Counted from the first letter of the stretch, positions 54,001-64,000 are shown. The stretch: DNA of 64,000 bases from Perkinsus olseni (GCA_013115135.1 JABANP010000109.1:62001-126000); one strand, 5' to 3'. Translations and numbers: made by a program. The notes: generated from the letters alone by a model not told the origin.

Positions 54001-55364
54001 GATGCACGTGTGTAGCCCGAGCGAGGTTCGGGGAACCGTGCCTGTTGGAATTACCATCCATCTGAACTCTAGTGTTGTTGAAACATATTCTTATGGGTGG
54101 TATAAACAACAAGCAAGTGTCCTAGCTCAAGGCTACAGGGTGATCGTCACAAGAGCCGAGATGTCTCTAAATCACAACAGAAATCCGACAGCCCGGTAGT
54201 GTCATCGCTATTGGCGAAGTCCGTCGAGGCGCTGTCTCCTCATAGAAGGTTGCGCTTGCTTTGTTGGTCATCCCTTAGTTTTGGCCGTGTATTTTCGATG
54301 CTCAGGTCATCAAGTCATTCGTAACAACAGTACCGCGCCACAGCCTGGCGAGTGAAGACATGGTGATCCTCTCCCCTTACGTCAAACAGGTTAAATTAAT
54401 ACAAGGCTTGCTGGCTGCTGGTGACAGGTCAGGTAGGTTCTCCCTAGTTCGCGAGTTCAGTTAGAATTTTGAATTTCTAGTGTATAGCCGCTGTGGGTGG
54501 TATCATTAGCGCGAGACTTTACGTTTTGTTGAGTACTGTAGGCCCTGAGGTCAGGTTCGCTAGGTTGTGTTTCCGCTCGACACTGGTAGCTGATGGTAGG
54601 CTCCTTCGCAATGGTTAGTTCTCTACGGCTACTTTAACGGGCGGCTACTACCCCGCTTGTGTATCGTGTCATTGGAAAGAGCCCGGTCGCCTTGCTCTTG
54701 CTGATACTGCACTAAAGGTTGTGTTGATTGAACTTACCCTGTTTAGATGTCGAGGTTATGACCGTTGACCGATCACAAGGCAGAGACTGGAAGGTGGTGG
54801 TCATCTCGCTAGTGCGGTCAAGGAGCCTCGATAATGAGCGTGGTGGCGACGCTTCCTCTGATGTCCTTGGTGAGTATTTTCATGCTTTCACATAATGTCA
54901 CTCGGCGTGCGTACCGCTCCTCTCCCAACTTCTACCTGTACCACAGGTGTGCTCGTCTGTCATTGGTCCGTGAATTACAATTGGCATGTTTATTTTAGAA
55001 CTTCCAGTGTTGAACTCAGCAGGACCGTATTAGTTTAGCAGAAAGATGTGCTTATGAGCTATACAAAACAACAGGCAATTACTGAGACAGAGTGACACTT
55101 GTCGTTGTAGTAGAGATGTAATCGCAACATATCTTCGCTGCTTCTTGAAAAATTGAGGTTCCCAAATCAGGTCTGTTGGACGATTGGCGTCGGCTGAATG
55201 TGGCAATTACTCGAGCGAAAGTGAAGGTTATCATAGTCTGTTCGCCGGAGTATCTTTCGGAGGTTGCAAGCTATCAAGATACGCGTGGAGGTCAAGTTGT
55301 GCGACGTTTGATCGATTTGTGTAGATCTGTCGGCAGTTTGATACCTGCTGTGAGCATGCATTGA
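45053..55364 (+). CDS. DNA2: Dna2-type nuclease-helicase, many exons
   Basis: A 10-kb gene in pieces. Exon 45053-45781 is an acidic, Ser-rich N-terminus; 45842-45986 continues it. 46345-47370 holds the Dna2/RecB-like nuclease (PCHRKTLLQH, GLKGKIDAVMEL, IKTGKPWHTHMGQVMLYHLL). Helicase exons then appear in order: LNEGQKRAV and Walker A GYPGTGKSS, then VSHTHTAVDNLL (50027-50623); Walker B DFDIVLVDEAGQ (51335-51375); GDQYQLPPVV (53005-53035); IELTAQYRMCRGIQRFVNELFY (53190-53275); ILSPYVKQVKLIQGLL (54365); MTVDRSQGRDWKVVVISLVRS (54755-54820); and DWRRLNVAITRAK (55178-55216). Dna2 processes Okazaki flaps and resects breaks. The nuclease motif LELKTG reads LGIKTG here, lacking the metal-binding Glu. 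Exon borders between 47.4 and 50.0 kb were not resolved. Confidence 0.88.
46129..46199 (-). tRNA. tRNA-Asp(GTC)
   Basis: 71 nt on the minus strand. Acceptor TCCGCTG/CGGCGGA, anticodon stem CCCGC/GCGGG with loop CTGTCAC (anticodon GUC), T loop TTCAATT. It lies within an intron of the Dna2 gene, antisense to it. Confidence 0.92.
48016..48057. mobile_element. 42-bp minimal hAT-type element
   Basis: It consists only of two inverted ends, TAGAGGTGGGCGACAGTACG and its imperfect reverse copy CAGTACGGTTGCCCAACTCTA, with a perfect 8-bp target duplication GTGTCTTT on both sides (48008-48015 and 48058-48065). The ends match those of the 275-bp element at 62705-62979. Confidence 0.9.
49929..49948. promoter_or_regulatory. 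20-bp perfect palindrome, second copy
   Basis: Identical to 43122-43141 over all 20 bases. It lies about 80-100 bp before the first helicase exon of Dna2, inside the large intron. Confidence 0.5.
50640..50660 (+). repeat. 7-1-7-6 module in Dna2 intron (perfect)
   Basis: 7-mer TTTATCA, centre C, exact reverse complement, then TTATCA. It follows the Walker A exon. Confidence 0.9.
51535..51555 (+). repeat. 7-1-7-6 module in Dna2 intron (perfect)
   Basis: 7-mer GTTCTTC, centre A, exact reverse complement, then TTCTTC. Confidence 0.9.
52497..52517 (+). repeat. 7-1-7-6 module in Dna2 intron (perfect)
   Basis: 7-mer GGTGACT, centre C, exact reverse complement, then GTGACT. It is preceded by a short direct repeat of CCACTGG. 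Confidence 0.9.
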
Positions 55365-55830
55365 TCGTACCCTGTTTCATTGTCTGTGCTGTTCAAGAAG
55401 AGGAGAAAGGGCATGCACATCTCTGCCACACTCGCAGAGCACCATAGAGGATCTCGGTGTTGTGTTTAAGTTCGCCATAGTCACTTTCCCTTCGTACTGC
55501 TGCACTTGACATCCGTCCATCATCTCCCCAGCGGAGGGCGAGGTCTCTACTGTGATGGGGGACTCCCTGCCATGCTCGGGGTGCGACATACGGGTCGAAC
55601 AATAGGCGAGGCCAACACCGGTCTGCAACTGGCGTTCAGAAACACGTTCATAGGAATGAGTTTGAAAGTTTCTTGGAACTGGCTGTGGAACCAGATCCGA
55701 TTCTTGCACCTATTCTTTTAACGCGATTTTATCAGAGCTGGTTCTGCATTCAGTTCCAGTTTCAGATTTTGAAACTCTTCTGAAGCGGGTTCTGAGATTC
55801 AGAACCCGTTTATTGAACGACCCAATAGAC

Positions 55831-56213
55831 ATGGCTCGCCCTCCGTGGTTTTGCCGCTTCGTAAGTTAGTTGGTTCTAGTCGAGCCTCGTTGTTGATGCC
55901 AGTCCCTCCGCCCGTGTATAACGTGAACTGGACCAGGATTCACGAGCTGCTGCAGAACAGCGATGCTCTTGTTAAAGAGGCGGTGAGCCCACTGGAGGCG
56001 CCGGCAGACTTGTGGACTAACGGACGACATGTTCTTGACGGGACATTACACTTCATGCTGGTCGTGGTAAGCGTTATTGGATGGACCTCTTTCGTATCTT
56101 CCACGCTGCAACATAAGATTCATTTTCAGGTGCTGATCGGCTCAGTGGTAATTTCGATCATTGCATTTTCTCGTAGAATGGACATGCCCGCCCCCCATGC
56201 GAAGGGCGACTAG
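55831..56213 (+). CDS. Small single-pass membrane protein, 2-3 exons
   Basis: Exon 55903-56066 encodes VPPPVYNVNWTRIHELL...LWTNGRHVLDGTLHFML, and exon 56130-56213 encodes VLIGSVVISIIAFSRRMDMP. Splicing the 63-nt GT-AG intron joins them into one hydrophobic membrane segment (about 18 residues) followed by a short basic tail. A first exon at 55831-55860 (MARPPWFCRF) with a 42-nt intron is likely, but its phase is one base off. The product is about 95 residues. I do not recognise the family; small organelle-membrane subunits look like this. Confidence 0.5.
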
Positions 56214-57432
56214 TCTCCAGAGGCACGTCGTGTTGCGTTTCGATCGTTCGGTTCTCCCCTTTGATTGAAACGTTCCTTTGTACCTCGATCAGGACATGGT
56301 ACATTTAGCCTCGTCTTTCTGCTCAATGGGCTTGCACGCCCAACGCACAATGGTGCCTTAAACCCTCTTCGCCGCATGACTAGGACTTGCCATCTGACAC
56401 TATTCCGAAGCACCATGTACTTAGTTGCATTTGCTTTGGGATAAATAATCTCTACTGAGACCTTCATCAATACGTCGAGCAGTCTATGGTACATTTAGCC
56501 TCGTCTTTCTGCTCCAAGGGCGCCGCCGGCTCAATCCCTCGATTGATACTCTCTAGCTATTCTGGTCACTGTGACTGATACTCAAAGGTCGGCTTGGGAC
56601 TTCATTGTGTTCATCAGGCGACATGGGAGCTCTTGGCTTATGACGGGCCCTCCACTATTGACGTAGAGTTCCTCAATGGCGACAAGCGACGGTTCATGGC
56701 TGATCACTTCTCTGATGGAGAGATGAATAGTATCGTTGAAAACTGGAAATTCCAAGGTAAGCTCCGTGATGGTTTTCGTTCGATAATCGTAGCAGGAGTG
56801 AGGAGTCACTGTAGACAAACTCCCCTCGACAAGTTGGATCATCCTGCTAGCTTTGAGCATGCCATTACAGAATACCTCCCTCGCCGTTTTCCCTTGACTC
56901 AATTGTCCCTCCAAACTTGCGCCTTCTCATTGCAACGGCAGAACCGTGAACGGTGTTATACTTTGCTGGCAGATGGTCCACAACCGAGCTGAGATCAGCC
57001 TGTACGGCACAGATTGAAATTGTTAGCCGTCTTTCCTTTCAGCGAATCTCGAATACAGTCAAAACCATACTTTGGGAGAAGCTGATAAGGATGAAAAGAA
57101 GTGACATACATTCCCCGTCACATGACCCCGCAGAGATGTTTCTGTCAATGGTTGTCGCTGCGTTGTGAATGAGCTGGTGTTCGCAGAGGAGCTTCGTTGG
57201 CTTGTGCGATGGGGCTTCTCAATCGCTCGTTCGAATCAACTTAATCAATTCCATAATCGGGTGACAGTATTGGGGACATATGAATCGTACGAGAATACAA
57301 TAGCTGAGTGCCGTGACACTCGCAACGGTTGTTGATCAGCCCTCAGCAGCTACGATCTTCTGGGGCCACTGTAGCTCCCAAAAGGAACGTGAGGGTTCGG
57401 AACGCAATCGAAGGTTCTAGAGAGCCTGGAAG
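56214..57432. other. Possible exons, unassigned
   Basis: An open frame at 56594-56992 (+) contains a plausible exon (STIDVEFLNGDKRRFMADHF...IVENWKFQGKLRDGF) with no family I recognise. GGTACATTTAGCCTCGTCTT occurs twice (about 56298 and 56486), each followed by TCTGCTC, so a short direct repeat frames 56298-56510. Confidence 0.35.
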
Positions 57433-57639
57433 TTACTTGATCCCTTCGTTATGCTCGTTGTGATATTGATGTTGCCAGAAGGTGTTCTTGAGTTTAACGT
57501 GATTAGTTTTACCGCGATGCAGGTTTCCCCATCCGTACGTATCCAAACGATGCGATGTTTTTGAAGGCTCACGCGCAAGATCATAATCTTGAATATCCCT
57601 GAGCAGGCTGAGAGCGGGGTATCTAAGCTTTGCTGACAT
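57433..57639 (-). CDS. Small basic protein, 68 residues, unknown
   Basis: A compact frame, MSAKLRYPALSLLRDIQDYD...LDTYGWGNLHRGKTNHVK...FWQHQYHNEHNEGIK. It is rich in His, Asn and aromatic residues with no signal peptide or membrane segment. It reads like a small mitochondrial complex subunit, but I cannot name it. Another frame just upstream on the same strand (58085-57678, 135 residues) may belong to the same or a neighbouring gene. Confidence 0.4.
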   Translation of the reverse strand: MSAKLRYPALSLLRDIQDYDLAREPSKTSHRLDTYGWGNLHRGKTNHVKLKNTFWQHQYHNEHNEGIK

Positions 57640-58540
57640 GGTCCCACCGACACCGAGAACACGAAACTCACTCAGCCTTAGCGTATTGCGCCCTTTGCAT
57701 AAGGGTGAGCTTCCAGCAGCCCGTTCGGGCTACCGAGCAAATCGAGCGAGTAACGAAAAATGAGTTCCTTATCTTGAATCGGGTTGTGATGATGCAACAT
57801 TAGTCGGCCTGGCTCGTTGAGTCTGTTTTCGAAAGCCAACAGTTGAACCATACAAGTTAAACGTCTCTTTCTCCTGGGTCCAAACGCCAAGACCGAGACA
57901 GGGCTCGCCCTGGTTTCAGTATATCTGCCATGCACTGTAATTCGCCGCTGATAAACCCTTCTCCTCGATAGGATAGTTGGAATATCTGAGGACCAGTTGG
58001 GGATGTCTAGCGAATTAATGTATTGCTCAAGATAAGACTTGATAGCACGGAAGGGACCCCAGTGAATTGTCATTCCCTTGGACATTCACGTCGATGGGTA
58101 TATTTTCAAGTAAGGCAGACAGTACCGCGTCACAAAACAGCGACGGTCGACTGGAACGTTCTTTCTTCGTACTTCGAGCAGTGGATGATCTACTTAACCA
58201 CGACTTTCAACTTCGACGCCATCGTCGCCGCCTTTCATGCCAATACACTCGACGGCGTCTTCTTCATTTCGCATTATCCGACCGTTGTGCGGCGCCCACA
58301 CAAGATTCACTAGCGGCGTTTCGTTTCGTGACCGCCCCCCCCATGAGTAACTTATGGCGTTCCTAAGGTATACAATCCATTATCGATTTCCTTCTTGGTG
58401 CGGTATTTGTCGGAATGTCGCTCTAGTCACCCATTCGTGTGTATCGCAGCTCGTGAGAACTATGAGCACACTCGTTCAATCGGAACGCTAAATGGAATGG
58501 TGGATCGACTCTTTGAGTTTTCTCCGAATCCTTCTTAGCC

Positions 58541-59143
58541 ATGACCGACACCGGTATAGATGCTTCTTGCCTAGTGGCCTACAATAGCTTCAAGCAGAAT
58601 CGTGATAAAAGGTGATCTCAGATTAGCACTCAAATTTTGATGCAGCCTAACTTCGTCAGGTACATCATTTTCAGGGTCAATGATTGTGATCAAGTCGTCG
58701 TAGCTTCTGAGGGCGACAGGGATAAGACTTACGAGGATTTCACAAAAGTGCCAGTTTGAGAGAACTTCTACTACTAGAGAGCTTCGTCTCATCGTCGTTC
58801 CCTCTTCCAGGCGATCAACGACGAGAAAGAGCCCGCTTACGGCGTTGTGGATTTCAAGCCCGAAGGGTCGGAGGAGGTGCGTCGCGTCTGTCTTCTCTCC
58901 TTAGCGATTCCCTTGAATCAGGATAAGACGGTGCTGTTCGTTTGGGCGCCCGACACCTCCAGCATGAAGAAGAGGGATGATGTAGGACGCTCTGTGTGTC
59001 CTCGGCAATTGCTACTCGGCTTTAGTCTGGCGTCTCTGCTGGAGACGATGTGCGGATACTTGGAGGGAATCCACAGGACGATCAATGTTTGTGATTCTGT
59101 TGATCTGTCGCCGCTGTCTGTCGCGAGTGAGCTGCAAAAGTGA
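58541..59143 (+). CDS. ADF/cofilin, about 4 exons
   Basis: An actin-depolymerising factor of the ADF-homology family. Exon 1 from ATG 58541 gives MTDTGIDASCLVAYNSFK, matching the family's GI-(V/A)S N-terminus. Exon 2 (from 58646) gives PNFVRYIIFRVNDCDQVVV...TYEDFTK. Exon 3 (from 58812) gives AINDEKEPAYGVVDFK. The last part (from 58920) gives DKTVLFVWAPDTSSMKKRDD, the actin-binding helix region, and ends LASLLETMCGYLEGIHRTI...SVASELQK. The first intron's phase is one base off and the final junction is uncertain. It controls actin filament turnover in the cytoplasm. Confidence 0.82.
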
Positions 59144-60459
59144 TGATTTCTGTTACTTTCATGTAGCATATGCCTATCCTTTCTATGAAGAGAAACTTCT
59201 GCGTTTGTGCCGGTGTTGAGCACTTCTGGAGAGTTCAGTGACATGACTCCACGACAAGTCGCACAGCGCACATCTATAGTGCTCTTAAGTAGTGTACGGC
59301 GACGCAAGGGATGGCGCCTGTGACCTTCATGGGAGCTTCGGCTCACTTACAGTGTGCTTGCGCTCTTAGACCGCTTGCAGTGTTGAGAATCTCTACTTGA
59401 GATATGTGAATGAAAGGATCTTTGATGCAATTAATGCATCGTACAGTTTCAATAACAGCTGTCTTCAGCAATTATTTCTTCTGCTACTATCATGATGCCC
59501 CCGACTGATGATGCGATATGATTCATGCGATTGCATGTGGATCTGTGAGCAACTCTCGTCCTCTCATGCGAGTGGTGATCCCCGCCGCTTGTCCCTCAGA
59601 ACTGCGTGACAATCGTAGCATCTGTGCAAGCGCGAACCTAGCCACTTCTTTGTGACCCAATCGCTGCGTCGAACAAATCTGAGATATGGGTAAAGTGCGA
59701 TCACGCTGTTCACGGACATCGTACATATCAAATTACATCGATGGGAGCCTCGCTCCCGTGTTGTGAGAATGGCAGCCGTAACGGCTGAGCCGTTGCTCAG
59801 TTGCCACACGGACAGTGTGACAACAGTACCGATCAGGGGCAGACTTGCTTGTATGAGATGCTCATTGCTCACAATAAATCGTTCCGGTGACGACACTATG
59901 TTCCCCGAGCAGATGACTCTGGACAAGGTGCTTGCCCACTACGCCTAGCAGGCTTTCTGTTGTCGTGGTCGGCTGTCCCTCGCCACGCAGTGTATTGTGA
60001 TATTGTCTCACTGCTAGGCGTAAACGATCTATCATTCAACTGTGGATGGTTCATTGAGATTGGATAATCGACTGGGGTCTCTGTTAAAGGTTCTCTGTTC
60101 GATTCGATTGAGTAATTCGATTGAGGTCTCTGTTCGATTCGATTGGTAATTCGATTGAGGTCTCTGTTCGATTCGATTGGTAATTCGATTGAGGTCTCTG
60201 TTCTCAAAAGTTAACCTCTCCGTAAAACCACTTGGCGAGTCGCGACGATGTTGTGTGATTGCTGCCACCATAGAGCCGTTCCCACCTGTGAAACGCCTCA
60301 CGCGCTAGTACTGTAATCGTAAGTTATAGGTTTGAAACGGCTTAACCAAGTCTTTCTTGTGTTAAGTCAGTAAGTCCAATAGCACTCCAGTACTCAACAG
60401 GTTCCCATTCGAGACAGTTCTCTCACCTCAGCACGTTCGGTGCGACGTATACCAATCCT
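59144..60459. other. Intergenic with tandem repeat
   Basis: No gene is recognised apart from the tandem array at 60098-60203. Confidence 0.45.
60098..60203. repeat. Tandem repeat, 34-35 bp x 3
   Basis: Three head-to-tail units start GTTCGATTCGATTG and contain AATTCGATTGAGGTCTCT. The first unit is one base longer. A partial fourth unit lies just upstream. Confidence 0.85.
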
Positions 60460-62277
60460 ATGGTCAAAGTAACGACTCCAGCGAAAGAGGAAGAGAGCCT
60501 TAGTTCCGAGGCGACAGCCGACGTCGGTGACAGCAACAACGGCTGTATGGTTCGACAACAGCTAGCGTCGCTCGGGTTTGGAGGCGATAAGGCAAAGGCT
60601 CGCAGGAGGTGACGCAAGTGTTTGAGAAACATCATGTATCTTCAGGATAATTTTCGTAGCAATCAAACTCGAGCGATCGAATATACTCTGCAACGGCTAG
60701 CATCATTCTCAATCAGTCAACAGCCACCTCTGACTCTGTGACGATGCTCGAAGAAACCTGTCCCAGAGACTCGCAGAGCACTGGTCATGCTTCAAGTACT
60801 GGCTGAACGGTCCTTCACAGTGAACGCCGAAATCGTCATTCCGTTGTACCCGGCAGTCGGCCTCGTCAGGGTTTCGAAAAGGACAGTGTGGGTATGCAGA
60901 GAACTACGGCAAGACGCCCTCGCAGCAGCTTTGAGTCATCCCACCAGAAGTGAGACCCCGAGCATAGTACTAGTCAACAAGCTACAGAAGGTCCCGGAGT
61001 TTGGAAGCAAATGTGGACTGGTCACGGCGGTGCGGAGGAGCCTTGAATCACGATCAGCAGGGAAGGAGTGCAGCTGGTTGCCCGAAACGTACATTTTGCC
61101 TGAGGTAATGACACACAAAGTGTATTATTGGCGTGATGACAGCTGGCACCCTTTGTGCTGAGAGACGTGGCGAATGTACCATGTACAGCACGGTGTCCAG
61201 AAAAAGCTTCTATCGGGGGATGATCCACAATTGCCTCGCGAAGATCGGGAACTTTTTTTGGGAGAACAGATCGGCTTAAGCGGCAGTGAAGAAGTCGACA
61301 GAAGAGACGTGCTGGATCGTAAAGCCTGCGTCATTGAACAAAGGCATGGGCATAAAAAGTGCGCAGAGTGCTTCGCATTGCGAGCTGATAAACATTTCTG
61401 ATGAACATTCAACTCTGCCATTGCCTTTAGTTCATTTGCCTGATGGTTAGCAGCCAGGTCACTAGCGCACAACAATACCTTCAGATATTCGATCGGAAGA
61501 GTTCACTGGAATATTTGAGAAGATATTCACAGGGCCGATCGCCCAAGGGGAGTCATTCAACGGTGTATGAGCCAACCACTTCTTGTGAATGGCTGTAAAT
61601 GCGACCTTCGAGTGTACCTTCTGATAACGAGGGCAGACCCCTTGAAGGTGGGAAACTCGAACAGCACGATAGACTCTGGAGTCCAGAGTCTGGACTAGCA
61701 TCTTTTTGTTGTGGTGTAGTAAAATGATTCACTGTGAGTCATCCACTGCAATTCTTCCACGGCACTATTGGAATTACCTCGCCCGCAGGCCTAATACCTA
61801 GCATCAACCTCGCCTGTTGAGGGAGGGCGACGCTGAATGGTGGTTCAAATCCTGGTACTGTTGTGAGTTTGAACCCATCGTGATGGAGATGGCGACCGTC
61901 ACATTAGATGGAGCTCGCAGTTCCTTAGGCAGGCAAGGCTACTCCTCACGCTTGTCATTCGCTCGAGTGACATTAGCAGGTCGGTAGTGCAGCGAAAAGC
62001 TGGCACCATTATCGGAGGAGAATTCTTCGGATACGACGTTCTCCCTGGAGCTGGTCTGAGGCCGTACCTCCTCGAGTTCAACTCCAATCCAGCGATCCTC
62101 ACCAATACTGATGTCCTTCAAGAAGTGGGTGCCTCTTCTAAGCCTACGGTCTCTTCATTTTTTCCCTCGCTTTCGGGCAATGCCATGTTGTTTTTCGTAT
62201 ATTGCCGAGTAGATTTTCCTGGGGTCCAATTTGAAAAGACTTTTCTGACTTTGTGCGCTATTCTACTCAACGACTAG
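60460..62277 (+). CDS. Tubulin-tyrosine-ligase-like protein, several exons
   Basis: Probable exons: 60460-60609 (acidic start, then CMVRQQLASLGFGGDKAKARR), about 60840-61106 (AVGLVRVSKRTVWVC...KECSWLPETYILPE, the family's LP-TYxLP element), about 61200-61400, and about 61985-62130 (GTIIGGEFFGYDVLPGAGLRPYLLEFNSNPAIL). The last peptide matches the C-terminal ATP-grasp motif of TTL/TTLL enzymes (FE-FGxD...LLExNxxP), which add Tyr, Glu or Gly to tubulin tails. The central K-x-RG motifs were not located. A palindromic module lies at 61674-61694 between exons. Confidence 0.6.
61674..61694 (+). repeat. 7-1-7-6 palindromic module (perfect)
   Basis: 7-mer CTCTGGA, centre G, exact reverse complement, then TCTGGA. 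It lies in an apparent intron of the TTL-like gene. Confidence 0.9.
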
Positions 62278-63563
62278 GATAGGATGGACTGAAGATATAA
62301 CGATGAGCAGGGAAATCCTAGGAATACAATGGCTCTGGGAAAAGAGATGTGACACCTATTCCAAGGAATTATGTGATGAGACTCTCCCATTGGGACAGTG
62401 CACTTGGGGCCTTGGGCTTCAAGAAGTTGAAGTGGAATTTCGGCAGGGAGGCGGTGTCATTATAGGTTGATTTCATGACGAACCTGCTGTTAAGACAATG
62501 TCTGGGGATTTATTTTCATACATAGTGTATGATACATTATCCCGCCATGAGTGGCGGTGGTTGCGAACTCCCGTGGCGGATCACCGAACCTTCGAGATTT
62601 CGATCGCTTCAACGTGAGAGTAACCTGAATACGACGGGATGGAGTCATCCCGGATGGCTAGTGCTTGGTTCGGCTGGTCGGTATGGAATAGTACGATCGC
62701 AGGGTAGATATGGGCGACAGTACGGGTACGGTCTAGTACGGAGTACGGTACGAGTACGGCTCCGTACCCGTACTTCCCGTCGCAGCGGTTCCCACGTACC
62801 GTACTACATAGTACGCCGTACTTTAAGTACGGCGTAATTTTATGATCAAATTTTGATCCGCGTATGCGTTGTTTAATATATTCAATACGCACTAGATCTC
62901 CGTACCCGTACTAGGTTGGCAGTTTGAAACGTACTCCGTATCGTACATTCCTCGACCCCAGTACGGTTGCCCAGCTCTATCGCAGGGGTCTATTGTTCGT
63001 ATCTTATGGTACCTACCAGCGATTTCAATTAGGTGATCCCTCCCCTTATAAAGAAAGGTGCCCAACTGATCGAGAGCGATAATCATGTCGGAGCGAGCCA
63101 GTTGTCTCCCAATTTTTGGCATCTCATAGTTGATGACCAGAGAGGCTACGTTTTCAAGCGGCGTGGCTGAAGCTCTGTTTGACTTGTTGTGTTGCGTGCA
63201 ATGCGAACCTCGTCTTCCACGGAGGAAACTGAACATCGTTACACAAAAAAGAATAAACCTCTCACAGAGAAAGACCGCCAGGCCGTTACGGACTGTCCGT
63301 AACGTGGCGGTTTCACGCATTGCATGACAGACGTGTAGCAGATCTGCGCAGATAGACGCGTATGGAGTTACGATCTAATGTAAGTTAGTGTTGCTCGTTC
63401 TGCCACAGGTGACGGATAAAGTCAAGCAGTCTGACTGAAAACCCTCAAGATTCTTGAGTCAAGGAACGAAGTTTGACTCAAACTTCGTTTGTTGTGGCGG
63501 AAGATAGGAGTATCATATAACATGTCAAGACCCAGGGATCCTGGGCCTCAGTTCGATCCTGGG
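62278..63563. other. Intergenic
   Basis: It contains the hAT-type element at 62705-62979, one module (63444-63464, CTCAAGA, one mismatch) and a 25-bp hairpin with 12-bp arms and one central base (63465-63489). No gene seen. Confidence 0.5.
62705..62979. mobile_element. hAT-type MITE, 275 bp
   Basis: Inverted ends TAGATATGGGCGACAGTACG and, reversed, TAGAGCTGGGCAACCGTACT. A perfect 8-bp target duplication TCGCAGGG lies at 62697-62704 and 62980-62987. The interior repeats GTACGG/CCGTAC words in both orientations and has no gene. The terminus fits the hAT YARNG rule. Confidence 0.9.
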
Positions 63564-63628
63564 CCAAGATCGAACTGAGGAACTCCAGATCTTCAGTCTG
63601 GCGCTCTCCCAACTGAGCTATTGAGGGC
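63564..63628 (-). pseudogene. tRNA-Phe(GAA) remnant with folded-back 3' end
   Basis: On the minus strand, acceptor GCCCTCA, D arm AGCTCAGTTGGGAGAGC, anticodon stem-loop CCAGA-CTGAAGA-TCTGG (anticodon GAA) and the first half of a T arm (TTCGATC) are canonical for tRNA-Phe. The 3' acceptor strand is absent. Instead the T arm (CCTCAGTTCGATC) is followed by nine bases and then its own inverted copy. Confidence 0.75.
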
Positions 63629-63639
63629 AAAAGCGACTG

Positions 63640-63800
63640 AAAAGAGGGGGACAAGGAAACGAGAGGAGAGAGGGAGGAGGAGAAAAGGAAGGGGAGGAAA
63701 GGAAGGGAAGAAAAGAGAGAAGAAAGAGAGAAAGGAGAGAAGAGGAGAAGGGAAGAGAGAGAAAGTTCATCTCTCCCTCTTCTCCCTGATTCCCTTGTTC
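63640..63800. repeat. Polypurine tract followed by polypyrimidine
   Basis: About 125 bp on the + strand (63640-63764) is almost purely A and G, built of GGAGA, GAAAG and GGAAG units, and is followed by a 40-bp CT-rich stretch. Such tracts can form triplex (H-) DNA. Confidence 0.8.
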
Positions 63801-64000
63801 CTCCTGCTCTCTTGCTTTAATCCGGTTTCGCTAATAATAGACGAGTTTCGTCAGTTTGCCCGTTTCATTCTTGCTCATTACATGAGTACGCCTAAAGCCG
63901 GCCATACGCCAAGCACTGGGATGAGATTCTGCGTGCGCCTGGGCTGAATCTGCTGGTGTGCAGCTTGCTTCGTGCCCACGTGATTCTGTATGTCTAACCC

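Noticed and set aside
1..64000. CRISPR arrays, bacterial operons or phage genes
   Set aside because: No spaced direct-repeat array is present, and genes have spliceosomal introns and eukaryotic families throughout.

Overview
This window is nuclear DNA of an intron-rich protist. Genes carry many short GT-AG introns, mostly 40-130 nt. The set includes RPL26, Dna2, a POC1-like centriole WD40 protein (so probably a flagellated cell), ADF/cofilin, RpiB sugar isomerases and families of secreted aspartic proteases. A Perkinsus-like alveolate fits best, but that is inference and no database was available.

Layout. 1-25 kb is gene-poor and repeat-rich. It holds five pepsin-like aspartic protease copies (1.3-2.4, 4.5-5.7, 15.0-16.7, 17.6-18.8 and 20.4-20.8 kb), all damaged. 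It also holds a complete Ty3/gypsy-like LTR retrotransposon with indistinguishable LTRs (7511-13102), a direct segmental duplication (4.3-6.3 versus 17.4-20.4 kb) and several non-autonomous DNA transposons whose target-site duplications can be read. 24.1-25.3 kb holds an FkbM-type methyltransferase gene. 26.4-28.6 kb holds a tandem pair of ribose-5-phosphate isomerase B genes. 29.6-39.1 kb is a second duplication pairing a secreted protein of unknown function with a short-chain dehydrogenase gene (one pseudogene, one intact 6-exon gene), with a 5'-truncated LINE flanked by a 13-bp target duplication between the copies. 39.2-62.3 kb is the gene-rich part: POC1-like (-), RPL26 (-), METTL6-like tRNA methyltransferase (+), Dna2 nuclease-helicase (+), a small membrane protein, ADF/cofilin (+) and a tubulin-tyrosine-ligase-like gene (+). 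Three tRNA genes (Arg, Val, Asp) lie antisense inside introns of these genes.

Most unusual signal. A rigid 21-nt pattern recurs across the window: a 7-mer, one spacer base, the reverse complement of the 7-mer, then the last six bases of the 7-mer again. I found 21 perfect copies and about 17 with one mismatch; chance predicts about 0.002 perfect copies. In six places a paralogous sequence in this same window lacks exactly 14 nt at that spot, so the pattern arises by a fixed-length 14-nt insertion that inverts and then re-duplicates its own target. The copies sit in intergenic, intronic and pseudogene DNA and are absent from the young LTR element and from the intact coding exons I read. I know of no described process with this exact geometry.
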